DNA of 64,000 nt from Sphingomonas pokkalii (GCF_003096275.1 NZ_QENQ01000001.1:1481855-1545854), one strand, 5' to 3'; positions 24,866 through 35,156 are shown, counted from the stretch's first letter. Made by a program: numbers and translations. Notes: generated from the letters alone by a model not told the origin.

Positions 24866-26833
24866 ATGCTTTCGCGGATGCGCCTTGTCCGAACCGGACG
24901 AACAAAGCTGGATCGTGCCATTCTGACGGAGCAGTATCGCGTGCTCGGTCAGCAAGTTCCGCTGATGTACGTGCTGGTGTTCATCGATGCACTGTTCCTT
25001 GGCTTCGCGACTCACGGATCGGCATCCCCGCGATTGACCATCGGGGCGCCGCTCGTTCTTGGCATCGCGGCGGCGATCCGCAGCCTGTTATGGATTCGGC
25101 GGCGGCGGGATGTGATCCCGTCGTTGCGGGCGATCAGGCGGTACCTGATCGGCACGATCGTTGCCGCTGCAGTCCTCAGCCTGGCATTTGGCGGCTGGGC
25201 GCTCCTGTTGTTCCCCGAGGCTGACTTGGCGCGGCGCACCTGCATCGCCCTGTATATTTTCATCGGCGCGATCACCTGTTGCTATTGTCTGCAGACCTTT
25301 CCTGCGGCGGCGCGGCTTGTGCTTTGCTGCGGGGCGCTGCCGGTGACCCTGTGCCTGCTCGGGTCGGGGGACTGGTTTCTCACCGGGTTGGGGATCGACA
25401 TGCTGATCGTCTCCGGCGTCGTGCTGCGCATGTTCGAAACGGGCTACGCCGGCTTTGTAGAGGTGATCGCCTCACGGGCGGACATGCTGGCGGAACAGCG
25501 CCGGGCGCGCCTTGCCGAACAGCGGGCACATCAACTGGCCTATCACGATCCGCTCACCGGCCTGCCGAATCGCCGTGCGCTTACCGAGTATCTGCGCGTC
25601 GCCGAGCACGAAACCTTCGGGCTGATGCTGGTCGATCTAGATCGGTTCAAGTCGATCAATGACGTGCACGGCCATCCGATTGGTGACCAGCTGCTGCGCG
25701 CGGTGGCGGGGCGGCTGAGCTGGGTCGTCGGCGTGGCCGGGCACAGCTACCGGCTAGGCGGCGACGAATTCGCGATATCGATCCCGTTCGCTGCGGGCGA
25801 TCCGGATCGCGTTCGCAGCGTGGCCCATGCGATCGTGCGGGAAGTAGGGCGTCCGTTCCTGATCGAGGATCGGATGCACCATATCGGGGCAAGCGTGGGC
25901 ATCGCCCTGTACCCGGACGATGGGCGGGAGGCCGACACGCTGATGCGGCGGGCCGATGTGGCGCTATACCAGGCGAAGGAAGCCGGTCGGGGCCGCTATT
26001 GTGCCTTTGCTGCGCAAATGGACGCGGAGATCCGCCGCCGCTCCAATATCGAGGCGGAGATGCGCGACGCCCTGATAGAAGGGCATTTCTATCCGCGGTA
26101 TCAGCCGATCGTGGACCTGCGGACGGGGAATGTCCGCGGGTTTGAACTTCTCGCCCGCTGGCGGCGGGAGCAGGGCGAGATCGGCCCCGACCAATTCATC
26201 CCAATCGCGGAGGAGTGCGGGCTACTCAACAAGCTGATGCTCGATCTTCTCCTGCGCGCCTGTGCGGATGCGCGCGAATGGCCGGCGGCTGTCGGCATTG
26301 CCATCAACATCTCGCCCGGCCAGCTGCGCGATACCTGGCTCAGCCACAAGATCCTCTCCGTGCTCGCCCGCACCGGCTTCCCGCCGCATCGGCTGACGGT
26401 CGAGATCACGGAGAACGCGCTGATCGTCGATGCGGACAAGGCGCACCAAGCGATCGAATCGCTGAAGAACCAGGGCGTCCAGCTTGCCCTTGACGATTTC
26501 GGGACCGGCTATGCATCGATTCAGCATCTGCGGATGCTGCCGTTCGACAAGATCAAGATCGATCGGTCCTTCGTCGACTCGTTGAGCGAGGACGCAGAGG
26601 CGCTGCGGATCGTGCGCGCGATCCTCGGGCTGGCGGCGACGCTCGACCTCCCCGTGGTTGCAGAAGGGGTAGAAACCATCGAAGCGGCGGAAACCTTGCG
26701 CGCGCTGGGTTGCGCGGAAGGGCAGGGATACCTGTTCGGTCACCCGATGGACAAGGCCGAGGTCGAACAATGGCTCGCCGACGGCAAGGTGCCGCCGGCG
26801 GCCGAGCAGTTCATCCGCCGTATCGGTTCTTGA
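24866..26833 (+). CDS. Membrane GGDEF-EAL cyclic-di-GMP enzyme
   Basis: A 655-residue protein with about six membrane segments (residues 33-185), then a GGDEF and an EAL domain. The GGDEF motif RLGGDEFAIS is intact, with NDVHGHPIGDQLL upstream, but there is no RxxD inhibitory site five residues before it. The EAL domain has ELL in place of EAL (GFELLARW) and keeps INISPGQL, VEITENAL, DDFGTGYAS, DKIKIDRSF, VAEGVE and GQGYLFG, so phosphodiesterase activity is likely. Both activities may be present and set by the membrane sensor. It overlaps the convergent aminopeptidase gene by 23 bases. Confidence 0.93.
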   Translation: MLSRMRLVRTGRTKLDRAILTEQYRVLGQQVPLMYVLVFIDALFLGFATHGSASPRLTIGAPLVLGIAAAIRSLLWIRRRRDVIPSLRAIRRYLIGTIVAAAVLSLAFGGWALLLFPEADLARRTCIALYIFIGAITCCYCLQTFPAAARLVLCCGALPVTLCLLGSGDWFLTGLGIDMLIVSGVVLRMFETGYAGFVEVIASRADMLAEQRRARLAEQRAHQLAYHDPLTGLPNRRALTEYLRVAEHETFGLMLVDLDRFKSINDVHGHPIGDQLLRAVAGRLSWVVGVAGHSYRLGGDEFAISIPFAAGDPDRVRSVAHAIVREVGRPFLIEDRMHHIGASVGIALYPDDGREADTLMRRADVALYQAKEAGRGRYCAFAAQMDAEIRRRSNIEAEMRDALIEGHFYPRYQPIVDLRTGNVRGFELLARWRREQGEIGPDQFIPIAEECGLLNKLMLDLLLRACADAREWPAAVGIAINISPGQLRDTWLSHKILSVLARTGFPPHRLTVEITENALIVDADKAHQAIESLKNQGVQLALDDFGTGYASIQHLRMLPFDKIKIDRSFVDSLSEDAEALRIVRAILGLAATLDLPVVAEGVETIEAAETLRALGCAEGQGYLFGHPMDKAEVEQWLADGKVPPAAEQFIRRIGS

Positions 26834-28205
26834 GCACCTTCCAGGTGGCGCGCAGGCTGACGGCCTCGGCGCCCTTGGGCCGACCCGGCTTGGCGCTGCT
26901 GTTCCAGCAGAAGATATCGAAATGCGCCCATTGCGCCTTGGCCGGGGCGAATTCCTTCAGGAACAGCGCCGCGGTGATCGCGCCGCCGAAGGGCCCTTCA
27001 GCGGCGTTTACCATGTCGGCGACGTCAGATTTCAGCAGATCCTTGTACGGATCGTAGAGTGGCATCCGCCAGATCGGATCCGACTCGTCCTCGCCGGCCG
27101 CCAGGATTTCCGCCGCCAGCGTATCGTCATTCGCGAACAGTGCCTGGAGATCGGCGCCCAGCGCCACCCGCGCTGCGCCAGTGAGCGTTGCGAAGTCGAA
27201 CACCAGTTCCGGGTTTTTCTCTTCGGCCTTGGTGAGCGCGTCGCCCAAGATCAACCGGCCTTCGGCATCTGTGTTGCTGTTCTCGACGGTGATGCCCTTG
27301 CGCGAGATCATCACGTCGCCCGGCCGTGTGGCCTCGCCCGAGATCGAATTCTCGACCGCGGGGACGAGCATGTGGAGCCGCACCGGCAGCTTGTGTTGCA
27401 TCACCAGCTCCGCGAGGGCGAGCGCATGGGCGGCACCCCCCATATCCTTCTTCATCAGGCGCATGCCCGATGCCGGCTTGATGTCCAGGCCGCCGCTGTC
27501 GAAGCAGACGCCCTTGCCGATGATGGCGATGCGCGGATGTTCGGGGTTGCCCCACTCCAGCTCGATCAGCCGAGGTTCGCGGCCCTTGCCGGCAGCTTGG
27601 CCCACGGCATGGAGCATGCCATAGCCTTGTGCAAGCTCGTCGCCTTTCACCACGGTCAGCGTCGCGCCATAGGCCTTGGCGAGTTCCGCTCCCGCCTGTT
27701 CGAGGTGCGCCGGGCTCATGTCGTTCGCACCGGTGTTGATCCGGTCGCGGAGCTTGAAGGTGACGGCGGCCATGCGCACGGCCTCCTCCATCTTCACCGG
27801 ATCGCCGGTGAGCAGCACGCGCGGTCCCTGCGCCTTGGGATCGGCCTTTTTGTACCGATCGAACTTGTACTGCGCGACGAGCCATCCATAGATCGCTTTG
27901 CCCGGTTCGACGCCCTCCACGCGGTAGCTACCCTCGGGCAGCGTCTCTGCCAGCTTGGCGAGGCACCACGGCGAGAGCTTGTCGACATTGGCGACCACCG
28001 ACACGACCGACCAGTCCTCCGGCGAGTCGCCGGGCAGGATCGCGCTCGCATAGCCGACCGGGGCCAGCTTCTGCGCGGCGGCCGCCGCGCGGTGGCGCGG
28101 TGGCTGCGCGGCGAGCCAGGCATCATAGCCCTTGGCGTCGATCAGGTGAATGGTGCGAGCGGCCTGGCCGCGATCGGGCTGAACGAGCGTGTTGAGATCC
28201 GTCAT
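26811..28205 (-). CDS. Leucyl aminopeptidase, M17 family
   Basis: M17 enzymes remove N-terminal residues from peptides using two metal ions. The 464-residue cytosolic protein has the catalytic C-terminal domain with IGKGVCFDSGGLDIKP, MKKDMGGAAHALALAE and the hallmark NSNTDAEGRLILGDAL, all metal and catalytic residues in place. The N-terminal domain is diverged from PepA, and the total length suits the PepB-like branch. Its 3' end overlaps the convergent GGDEF-EAL gene by 23 bases. Confidence 0.93.
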   Translation of the reverse strand: MTDLNTLVQPDRGQAARTIHLIDAKGYDAWLAAQPPRHRAAAAAQKLAPVGYASAILPGDSPEDWSVVSVVANVDKLSPWCLAKLAETLPEGSYRVEGVEPGKAIYGWLVAQYKFDRYKKADPKAQGPRVLLTGDPVKMEEAVRMAAVTFKLRDRINTGANDMSPAHLEQAGAELAKAYGATLTVVKGDELAQGYGMLHAVGQAAGKGREPRLIELEWGNPEHPRIAIIGKGVCFDSGGLDIKPASGMRLMKKDMGGAAHALALAELVMQHKLPVRLHMLVPAVENSISGEATRPGDVMISRKGITVENSNTDAEGRLILGDALTKAEEKNPELVFDFATLTGAARVALGADLQALFANDDTLAAEILAAGEDESDPIWRMPLYDPYKDLLKSDVADMVNAAEGPFGGAITAALFLKEFAPAKAQWAHFDIFCWNSSAKPGRPKGAEAVSLRATWKVLKNRYGG

Positions 28206-28278
28206 ATGCCTGATCTAGGACGCCACGCGCCCCGCGCCTAGCCCGGACCCCCCTGGTTTTTTGGCCAGGGGCGTCGGA

Positions 28279-28920
28279 TCATTTCGCCGCCGGCAACAAC
28301 GTCTTCCACCGCGCGTCGAGCCCGGCTTGCGCATGGGCGCGCTTCACCTTCGCCACCAGCGAAATGCCGCGCAGGGTGACGCTGTGCCCGCCGAGGAACT
28401 TGCCCGAAATGGTATAGCCGACGTCGTACAGCGCCACGTCCTCATGTGGATCACCGTCGGCGAGGTACTGGGTGACGATCACCACCGGCAGCCGCTCGTC
28501 GCCGCGGCTGTTGTCGGGCAGCCCGGCGGCCTCGCGTGCCTTGATCAGCGCATGCTCGAACCAGCCGCCTTCGATGCGCGGCTCGCCGGTGGTCGCGGCG
28601 GGCGAGACGCCCAGCGAGGTCGGAAACAGGATCGTCTGGCTCTGCACCGATTGTTCGGACGCCGCGGGCTTGAGTGCAAGCGTCTGCTTGCCGCCATCGG
28701 CTGCCACCAGCACCAGCTTCGCCACCTTGGCGGAGGCGCGCTGCTCGGTCGCTGCCTTCTCGGCCTTGGTTTCCCGCCGATCGTTCCAGTTGTTCCACAG
28801 CGTCAGGCCGGAGATCAGCACCGCGGCGACACCCAGCACCTCGCCCAGCGTGACCCAGCGCTTACGTACCTTGGCGGCTTCGGCGCGGTCCTTGGCGCGG
28901 CTTTCGGCTTCGTCGCTCAT
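28279..28920 (-). CDS. Single-span membrane protein of unknown function
   Basis: A 213-residue protein with a charged cytoplasmic N-terminus (about 22 residues, rich in Ala, Lys and Glu), one membrane helix near residues 24-45 (GEVLGVAAVLISGLTLW), and a mostly extracytoplasmic remainder containing PVVIVTQYLADGDPHEDVALY. I recognise no domain. It overlaps the upstream serine-hydrolase stop by four bases (ATGA), so it is translationally coupled and may act with that enzyme. Confidence 0.75.
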   Translation of the reverse strand: MSDEAESRAKDRAEAAKVRKRWVTLGEVLGVAAVLISGLTLWNNWNDRRETKAEKAATEQRASAKVAKLVLVAADGGKQTLALKPAASEQSVQSQTILFPTSLGVSPAATTGEPRIEGGWFEHALIKAREAAGLPDNSRGDERLPVVIVTQYLADGDPHEDVALYDVGYTISGKFLGGHSVTLRGISLVAKVKRAHAQAGLDARWKTLLPAAK

Positions 28921-30314
28921 CGCGGCATCACCAGGAACTGCTCGAACTTGCCGGTGGCGCCGGGCTCAGCATAGGTGATCGCGATAAGCTGGCGGTCCTT
29001 GTAGCGGATGCGATAGTTGCGGTTGACGAAGCCGCCGCGCAGCCGCGCCTTGCCGATCGGCTCGAACGCCAGCGGCTCACCCAAGGGACTCAGGCTGGCG
29101 CGGTAATCGCCGAGCGCGGTGGCATCGAAGAAATAGTTCGCATCCTCGGTCATCAGGCTGCGATCGGGGGTGCCGGTGCGGAGCTGATCGAACAGCGTGC
29201 GGGCGAGGGCATCGCGCTGCTGGTCGAGCGACGCGGTGGCCGGCTTTTCGACCGGCAGCAGCAGATCGGTGATGCCCTCCGCGATCGCTTCGTGCGCGCC
29301 GCCGAAATCGGCGCTGACCAGCGAGACCACGGCGAACCGGGCCTCCGGGATCACGACATTGCTCGAGAGGAAGCCGACGGCTTCGCCGCCATGCGAGATT
29401 TCCTTCTTGCCGCCATGCTCGCCGATCGAGACGCCGAGGCCGTAATGGGTTGGGGCGCCGTCGTTCAGCTTCACTTCGGTTTCCTGCACCGCCCAATCCT
29501 TGGCCGGCAGCACGGTGCGATCGATGCGGGCAATGTCCCATTTGGCGAGATCGGCGGCGCTCATCGCCAGTTCGCCCGCCGCCCAGAGCCAGCCATCCGC
29601 CGCCGGCTTGGCAGGGCGCACCGGGCCGAGCGCATAGCGGTGCGTGCCCTGCGGGAAGCCCTTGCCGATCGCCTTGTCCTGATCGACCGGGTGCATGCCC
29701 AAAGGCTTGAAGATCCTAGCATCCAGATAGTCGAGCAGCTTCTGGCCCGATGCCTTTTCGATGATCATGCCGGCGACGACATAGCCGGTGTTCGAATATT
29801 GCCAGGCGGTGCCGGGGGCGAAATCGAGCGGCTTCTTCGCCCAGCGATCGACGATCTGCTGCGGCGTGACCGGGGTTTCCATCGCCTTGAAGCTGTAATC
29901 CTGCGGCCAGTAATCCTGCAGGCCGGCGGTGTGGCTCAGCAGCTGGCGGATGGTAATCGTGTCGGCATCGGTGACGTCGGGCACCCATTTCGAGACCTTG
30001 TCGTCGAGGTTCAGTTTACCCTCGTCCGCCAGCAGCAGGATCGCCGCGGCGGTGAACTGCTTGGAGACCGACGCGATCTGATACCGGGCGTTGGCGTCGG
30101 GGCCGTTCCGGATGCCGGGCCCTTGGTCGCCATAGGCCTTGGTGAAGACGATCTTCCCGTCCCGCACGATCGCCACCGAGGCGGAGGGCACGCCGCTGCT
30201 CTTCAGCGCGTCGGCGACAATGGTATCGACCTTGGCGGCCTGTTCCGCCGTCAGCTGTTGCGCGGCGGCGGGGGAGGCGATCAACAGGGTGGCGGCAAAA
30301 GCGGAACGGAACAT
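28917..30314 (-). CDS. Exported serine hydrolase, class C beta-lactamase fold
   Basis: A 465-residue periplasmic protein with a Sec signal peptide (cleavage near AAAQ-Q at 19/20) and the penicillin-binding/beta-lactamase fold. The SxxK nucleophile is at 82-85 (ASVSK), the YxN motif at 173-175 (YSN), and HGGEAVGF replaces the KTG region. A C-terminal lipocalin-like extension follows. Proteins of this type include peptidases and esterases, and most do not confer beta-lactam resistance, so the substrate is open. The ATG at 30314 starts the signal peptide. Confidence 0.88.
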   Translation of the reverse strand: MFRSAFAATLLIASPAAAQQLTAEQAAKVDTIVADALKSSGVPSASVAIVRDGKIVFTKAYGDQGPGIRNGPDANARYQIASVSKQFTAAAILLLADEGKLNLDDKVSKWVPDVTDADTITIRQLLSHTAGLQDYWPQDYSFKAMETPVTPQQIVDRWAKKPLDFAPGTAWQYSNTGYVVAGMIIEKASGQKLLDYLDARIFKPLGMHPVDQDKAIGKGFPQGTHRYALGPVRPAKPAADGWLWAAGELAMSAADLAKWDIARIDRTVLPAKDWAVQETEVKLNDGAPTHYGLGVSIGEHGGKKEISHGGEAVGFLSSNVVIPEARFAVVSLVSADFGGAHEAIAEGITDLLLPVEKPATASLDQQRDALARTLFDQLRTGTPDRSLMTEDANYFFDATALGDYRASLSPLGEPLAFEPIGKARLRGGFVNRNYRIRYKDRQLIAITYAEPGATGKFEQFLVMPR

Positions 30315-30374
30315 CGGGCCTCCGGGAAATGATCCCTGAGGCTTAGCCCGCGCCTCGCACCCTGCCAACGGCGA

Positions 30375-31706
30375 TCAGGCGAGCGGCACGCCGTAAAGGT
30401 CGTGCTCGTCGGCATCCTCGATTTCGACGGCCACGATATCGCCCTGGGCCAGATGCCCGGCATCGCGCAGGAACACTTCGCCGTCGATCTCCGGCGCGTC
30501 GGCCTGGCTGCGGCCGGTGGCGCCGCCGTCTTCGTCGACGGCGTCGATGATCACTTCCAGCGTGCGGCCGATCTTCGCCTGGAGCTTGGCGGCGCTGATC
30601 GCGGCCGTCTTCTCCATGATCCGGGCATAGCGCTCTTCCTTGACCTCTTCCGGCACGGCGCCGGGGAGGTCATTGGCCGAGGCACCTTCGACCGGTTCGA
30701 AGCGGAAGGCGCCGACGCGGTCGAGCTGGGCTTCGTCGAGCCAGTCGAGCAGATATTGGAAATCCGCTTCGGTCTCGCCGGGGAAGCCGACGACGAAGGT
30801 CGAGCGGATCGCGATGTCGGGCGCGATTTCGCGCCAGCCGCGCAGCCGCTCCAGCACCTTGGCTTCGTTTGCCGGGCGCTTCATCGCGCGCAGCACATTG
30901 GGCGCCGCATGCTGGAACGGGATGTCGAGATAGGGGAGCACCAGCCCCTCCGCCATCAGCGGGATCACCTGATCCACATGCGGGTAGGGGTAGACATAGT
31001 GCAGCCGTACCCAGGGGGCGATCTGGCCGAGCTCGCGGGCGAGATCGGTCATGTGCGGCACCACCTCCCGGCCCTTCCAGGCGCGCGGCTCCTTGCGGAT
31101 GTCGATGCCATAGGCCGAGGTGTCCTGGCTGATGACCAGCAATTCCTTGGTGCCGGCGGCGACCAGCTTTTCCGCCTCGCGCAGGATCGCGTCGGGGCGG
31201 CGGCTGACCAGGTCGCCGCGCAGCGACGGGATGATGCAGAAGCTGCAGCGGTGGTTGCAGCCTTCCGAGATCTTCAGATAGCTATAGTGGCGCGGGGTGA
31301 GCTTGAGCCCGCTGTCCGGCACCAGGTTGACGAAGGGCGAGGGCGGCATCGGCGCCGCATCGTGCACCGCGCCGACCACCTCCTCGTACTGATGCGCGCC
31401 GGTAACCGCGAGCACATTGGGGAAGCGGGCGCGGATGACCTCGGCTTCCTTGCCCATGCAGCCGGTGACGATGACGCGGCCGTTCTCCGCAATCGCCTCG
31501 CCGATCGCCTCCAGCGATTCTTCCTTGGCGCTGTCGAGAAAGCCGCAGGTGTTGACCAGCACGACGTCCGCGCCGGCATAGTCCGGTGACAGCGCGTAGC
31601 CGTCCGAGCGGAGCTTTGTCAGGATACGCTCGGAGTCGACCAGATTCTTGGGACAGCCGAGCGACACCATGCCCACCTTGGGGGCTTCGGGGAGTCGCGT
31701 TGCCAT
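30375..31706 (-). CDS. rimO: Ribosomal protein S12 methylthiotransferase
   Basis: RimO adds a methylthio group to an aspartate of ribosomal protein S12. The 443-residue radical-SAM enzyme has the N-terminal cluster cysteines ([27 protein letters not shown]), the SAM-radical motif CNHRCSFC, and a C-terminal TRAM domain ([20 protein letters not shown]). The SLGCPKN start separates RimO from MiaB. It is followed on the same strand by the serine-hydrolase gene and diverges from a GNAT gene. Confidence 0.95.
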   Translation of the reverse strand: MATRLPEAPKVGMVSLGCPKNLVDSERILTKLRSDGYALSPDYAGADVVLVNTCGFLDSAKEESLEAIGEAIAENGRVIVTGCMGKEAEVIRARFPNVLAVTGAHQYEEVVGAVHDAAPMPPSPFVNLVPDSGLKLTPRHYSYLKISEGCNHRCSFCIIPSLRGDLVSRRPDAILREAEKLVAAGTKELLVISQDTSAYGIDIRKEPRAWKGREVVPHMTDLARELGQIAPWVRLHYVYPYPHVDQVIPLMAEGLVLPYLDIPFQHAAPNVLRAMKRPANEAKVLERLRGWREIAPDIAIRSTFVVGFPGETEADFQYLLDWLDEAQLDRVGAFRFEPVEGASANDLPGAVPEEVKEERYARIMEKTAAISAAKLQAKIGRTLEVIIDAVDEDGGATGRSQADAPEIDGEVFLRDAGHLAQGDIVAVEIEDADEHDLYGVPLA

Positions 31707-31820
31707 GATTGGTCGCGCACATAGGGCTTTCTGCGGAAATTGCCAGCCATGGGGCGTTTACGGATGGCCGCACCGCACCGCCATGGTACGGGCAGGCTGG
31801 CAACACCGGGAGATAGCGTC

Positions 31821-32336
31821 ATGACCGCAACTACTGCCGAGCCTGTCCAGTTGGCGACCCGTTCCGGGCTTGTCATCGACGTGCGCACCGTGCGTCCCGA
31901 TGATGAAATGCTGCTGACCGCGTTTTTCGATCATGTTTCGAACGAGGATCGTCGCTTCCGCTTCTTCACGGCCAGCCCGCACCTCCAGCCGCATCAGGCG
32001 GCGACGCTGATCACCGTCGATCATCGGCAGACAGAGAGCTATCTCGCCTTCACGGCGCAGGGCGAACTGGTCGCCTCGGCGATGCTGGCCTGCGACGACG
32101 CGCTGGAAACCGCGGAAGTCGCGATCTCGATCCGCGCAGATCGCAAGGGCCAGGGCATCGGCTGGAGCCTGCTCCACTACCTGACCGGCGAGGCCAGGGC
32201 ACGCGGTGTCAAGCGGCTGCAATCGATCGAGAGCCGCGAGAACCATCTTGCGATCGAACTGGAACGTGAAATGGGCTTCATCGCGCGTCCGGTCGATGGT
32301 GATCCCAGCGTCGTCCTGCTGGAAGTTTGCTTTTGA
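31821..32336 (+). CDS. GNAT family N-acetyltransferase
   Basis: A 171-residue protein covering one GNAT domain. The core strand is AEVAISIRADRKGQGIGWSLL, whose RKGQGIG is the acetyl-CoA binding loop. The start VIDVRTVRPDDEMLLTAFFDH resembles the GNAT domains found at the C-terminus of acyl-CoA synthetase-like acetyltransferases, here free-standing. The ATG at 31821 is the best fit. The substrate is unknown. It ends six bases from the convergent DUF486 gene. Confidence 0.87.
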   Translation: MTATTAEPVQLATRSGLVIDVRTVRPDDEMLLTAFFDHVSNEDRRFRFFTASPHLQPHQAATLITVDHRQTESYLAFTAQGELVASAMLACDDALETAEVAISIRADRKGQGIGWSLLHYLTGEARARGVKRLQSIESRENHLAIELEREMGFIARPVDGDPSVVLLEVCF

Positions 32337-32342
32337 TTCCGA

Positions 32343-32693
32343 TCAGGCGGGCGCGCGAAACAGGAAGAACGCGCCCGCCGCGATCAGCGCGAAGCCGATC
32401 AGGTGATTGGTCGTGATCTTCTGCCCCAGATACAGCACCGAGAAGCCTGCGAAGACGGTGAGGGTGATCACCTCTTGCATCCCCTTGAGCTGGGCGGCCG
32501 AATAGACGGCGCTGCCCAAACGGTTGGCCGGGACGGCGAAGCAGTATTCGACGAACGCGATGCCCCAGCTGATGACGATCACCAGCAGCAGCGGTGCCGA
32601 TTTATACTTCAGGTGGCCGTACCACGCGAACGTCATGAACAGGTTCGAAACCAGCAGCAGCCCGATGGGCAGCAGGCGATCGATCATCGGCAT
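32343..32693 (-). CDS. DUF486 small membrane protein (DMT-like)
   Basis: A 116-residue protein with four predicted membrane helices and the DUF486 signature: FMTFAWYGHLKYK near the N-terminus, ISWGIAFVEYCFAVPANRLG in the middle and LKGMQEVITLTVFAGFSVLY in the third helix. The family resembles half of a drug/metabolite transporter and may work as a dimer; no substrate is established. It lies 11 bases after surE on the same strand. Confidence 0.9.
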   Translation of the reverse strand: MPMIDRLLPIGLLLVSNLFMTFAWYGHLKYKSAPLLLVIVISWGIAFVEYCFAVPANRLGSAVYSAAQLKGMQEVITLTVFAGFSVLYLGQKITTNHLIGFALIAAGAFFLFRAPA

Positions 32694-32704
32694 GGGAAAA
32701 TCCT

Positions 32705-33472
32705 TCAGCCAGTATATGCGCAGCGGAGGCGTTGCATCGATTCGCGGTGCGTGAGGTCCAGGTGAAGCGGCGTTACGGTCACGAACCCGGCCTCGATCGC
32801 TTCCAGGTCGGTGTCCGGCAGCGGCTGGTGCGGCAGTCGGCCCATCGCCAGCCAGTAATAGGGAAAGCCGCGCGGATCGAGCCGCTTGTCAAGCGCCACC
32901 CGGCCATAGTCGCGCAGGCCCTGCGCGACCACCTTGATCCCCCGCACCGCATCGGCCTCGATCGGCGGGAAGTTGATGTTGACTATCGTTCGCGGCGCCC
33001 AGTCGAGATCGAGCAGCGGCCGCAGCGCGCGTTCGCCCCATGCCTCGGCGGTGTCGAACGGCACCGCGTCCCCCATGCCGCTGCGGGCATAACGCTGGCT
33101 GAGCGCGACCGAGCGGATGCCCGCCAGCGCGCCCTCCATCGCCGCGGACACGGTGCCCGAATAGCTGACATCCTCGGCCAGATTGCCGCCGCGATTGACC
33201 CCCGAGAGGATCAGGTCGGGCTTGGCGTCGGCCATCACCTCGGCCAGCGCGAACATCACGCAATCGGTCGGCGTGCCTTTCACCGCATAGCGACCCTCGC
33301 CGTGACGGCGGACGCGGAACGGCTCGGTGAGGGTGAGCGAGCGGCCCTTGCCCGATTGCTCCTCCGCCGGCGCGACGACGGTGATGTCGTCGGACAGCGT
33401 CCGCGCGATCCGCTCCAGCACGGCTAGGCCGCGGGCGTGATAGCCGTCGTCGTTGGTGAGGAGGATCCGCAT
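32705..33472 (-). CDS. surE: 5'/3'-nucleotidase SurE
   Basis: SurE dephosphorylates nucleoside monophosphates and aids stationary-phase survival. The 255-residue protein has the metal-binding start [16 protein letters not shown], then VVAPAEEQSGKGRSLT, KGTPTDCVMFAL, LILSGVNRGGNLAEDVSYSGTVSAAMEG and VNINFP, all expected for the family. The ATG at 33472 shares one base with the serS stop (TGATG), indicating translational coupling, a common serS-surE pairing in alphaproteobacteria. Confidence 0.96.
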   Translation of the reverse strand: MRILLTNDDGYHARGLAVLERIARTLSDDITVVAPAEEQSGKGRSLTLTEPFRVRRHGEGRYAVKGTPTDCVMFALAEVMADAKPDLILSGVNRGGNLAEDVSYSGTVSAAMEGALAGIRSVALSQRYARSGMGDAVPFDTAEAWGERALRPLLDLDWAPRTIVNINFPPIEADAVRGIKVVAQGLRDYGRVALDKRLDPRGFPYYWLAMGRLPHQPLPDTDLEAIEAGFVTVTPLHLDLTHRESMQRLRCAYTG

Positions 33473-34752
33473 CAGCCGCGCGGTTCGAGCAGCGTGAGGC
33501 CGCCCAGATAGGGCTGGAGCACCGCCGGCACCGCCACCGCGCCATTCTCCTGCTGATAATTTTCCAGCACCGCGACGAGCGTGCGACCCACCGCCAGGCC
33601 CGAGCCGTTGAGCGTGTGAACGAAGCGCGTGCCCTTCTCGCCCTCGGGACGGTAGCGCGCATTCATCCGCCGTGCCTGGAAGTCGGCGCAGGTGGAGCAG
33701 GACGAGATCTCGCGATAGCGGTCCTGGCCCGGCAGCCACACTTCGAGATCGTAGGTGCGGGCGGCGGTAAAGCCCATGTCGCCGCTGCACAGCTTCATCC
33801 GGCGGAAGGCGAGGCCGAGCTTGGTCAGCACGTCCTCGGCGGCGGCGGTCATCCGCTCATGCTCGGCTTCGGACTGGTCGGGCGTGGTGATCGACACCAT
33901 CTCGACCTTCTCGAACTGGTGCTGGCGGATGAAGCCGCGCGTGTCGCGCCCCGCGGCACCCGCTTCGGAGCGGAAGCAGGCGGTGAGGGCGGTCAGGCGG
34001 AGCGGCAGTTCCTCCTCGCTCAGGATCTTCTCGCGCACCGCGTTGGTGAGGCTCACCTCGGCGGTGGGGATCAGCCAGCGGCCGTCGGTGGTCTGGAACA
34101 GGTCTTCGGCGAACTTGGGCAGCTGGCCGGTGCCGAACAGCGCATCGTCGCGCACCAGCAGCGGCGGTACGCATTCCTCATAGCCATAGCTGCCGGTCAG
34201 CGTGTCGAGCATGAACTGGCCCAGCGCGCGGTGCAGCCGGGCGGCGGCGCCGCGCACAAAGGTGAAACGCGCGCCGGACATCGCCGCGCCGGTCTCGAAG
34301 TCGAGGCCGAGCGCCGGGCCGATCGCGTCATGCTCCCGGGCCGCGAAGGCAAAGCCGGGGACGGTGCCGCGCTCGTGCACGAACACATTGTCATTCTCGT
34401 CCAGGCCCTGCGCCACGTCCGGATAGGGCAGGTTGGGCAGCGCCGCGAGCCGGCCTTCCAGTTCCTCGCCCACGGCCTTTTCCTCGGCCTCCAGCATCGG
34501 CAGCCGTTCCTTGAGGATCGTCACCTCCGCCATCAGCGCGGCGGCGGCGTCCTCGTCCTTCTTGGCCTTGGCGGCGCCGATCGCCTTCGATGCTTCGTTG
34601 CGGCGCGCCTGGCCGGCCTGCAGCTCGGTCACCAGCGCGCGGCGGCGCTCGTCCAGCGCCAGCAGCGCCTCCGACTGCGGCTCCAGCCCGCGTTTGGCCA
34701 GGCCCTGGTCGAAGGTTTCGGGATGTTCGCGAAGGAAGCGGATGTCGTGCAT
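33472..34752 (-). CDS. serS: Seryl-tRNA synthetase
   Basis: SerS charges tRNA-Ser with serine. The 426-residue class II synthetase has the N-terminal long coiled-coil arm (roughly residues 25-100, rich in Glu, Lys and Ala) that grips the tRNA, then the catalytic core. Motif 2 is in [27 protein letters not shown], and the serine-binding [15 protein letters not shown] and motif 3 [14 protein letters not shown] follow. It is the first gene of serS-surE-DUF486. No T-box or other leader RNA is recognisable in the 404 bases upstream. Confidence 0.96.
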   Translation of the reverse strand: MHDIRFLREHPETFDQGLAKRGLEPQSEALLALDERRRALVTELQAGQARRNEASKAIGAAKAKKDEDAAAALMAEVTILKERLPMLEAEEKAVGEELEGRLAALPNLPYPDVAQGLDENDNVFVHERGTVPGFAFAAREHDAIGPALGLDFETGAAMSGARFTFVRGAAARLHRALGQFMLDTLTGSYGYEECVPPLLVRDDALFGTGQLPKFAEDLFQTTDGRWLIPTAEVSLTNAVREKILSEEELPLRLTALTACFRSEAGAAGRDTRGFIRQHQFEKVEMVSITTPDQSEAEHERMTAAAEDVLTKLGLAFRRMKLCSGDMGFTAARTYDLEVWLPGQDRYREISSCSTCADFQARRMNARYRPEGEKGTRFVHTLNGSGLAVGRTLVAVLENYQQENGAVAVPAVLQPYLGGLTLLEPRG

Positions 34753-35066
34753 GGCACCAGCCTATGGCGGGGGCTCCGCGGCTGCGCAACCCTGCTGGCG
34801 GGGCCGCCCAACACCGCGTTCCGGGAACCACGCGGTTGCCGGTCGCCAGGGCTCGGAGCGGATCACTCCTCGTCGTCGAGGCGGGCGGAACGATGCGAAG
34901 GCAACGGGCCAGGTGCATGTATTTTTTCGGGACGCTACTTCGCGCTTCTGCAGCTGTTCTTCTATTCGTTTGCCAATGCTGCGGGATATCCTATGGCTTG
35001 GATTCAGGCTCCGCTAATTTCCCCCTGACTACAGGGGATTGGCTTTGGTGGCTTGCAAGCATCCGC
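34753..35066. other. Intergenic region between serS and dksA without a gene
   Basis: The serS and dksA starts are 404 bases apart. The short open frames in this part are all overlapping, poorly initiated and unlike any family. I see no tRNA or leader RNA. It must contain the leftward serS promoter, which I could not pick out; the rightward part holds a good dksA promoter. Confidence 0.5.
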
Positions 35067-35095
35067 TTGTGAAGCGCCGAATGCGAAAGTATAGG
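35067..35095 (+). promoter_or_regulatory. Predicted sigma-70-type promoter of dksA
   Basis: TTGTGA at 35067-35072 and TATAGG at 35090-35095 are separated by exactly 17 bases, a good match to housekeeping -35 and -10 elements. Transcription would begin near 35102, leaving a leader of about 55 bases before dksA. Confidence 0.55.
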
Positions 35096-35156
35096 GCCTG
35101 CGGGCAATGCGGTCTTCCGGCGGCTGGCCACCGGGCGACTGGTGTGGAGAGTGGGA

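Noticed and set aside
26811..26833. Frameshift suspected where GGDEF-EAL and aminopeptidase overlap
   Set aside because: Both proteins end in normal family sequence; this is an ordinary convergent 3' overlap.
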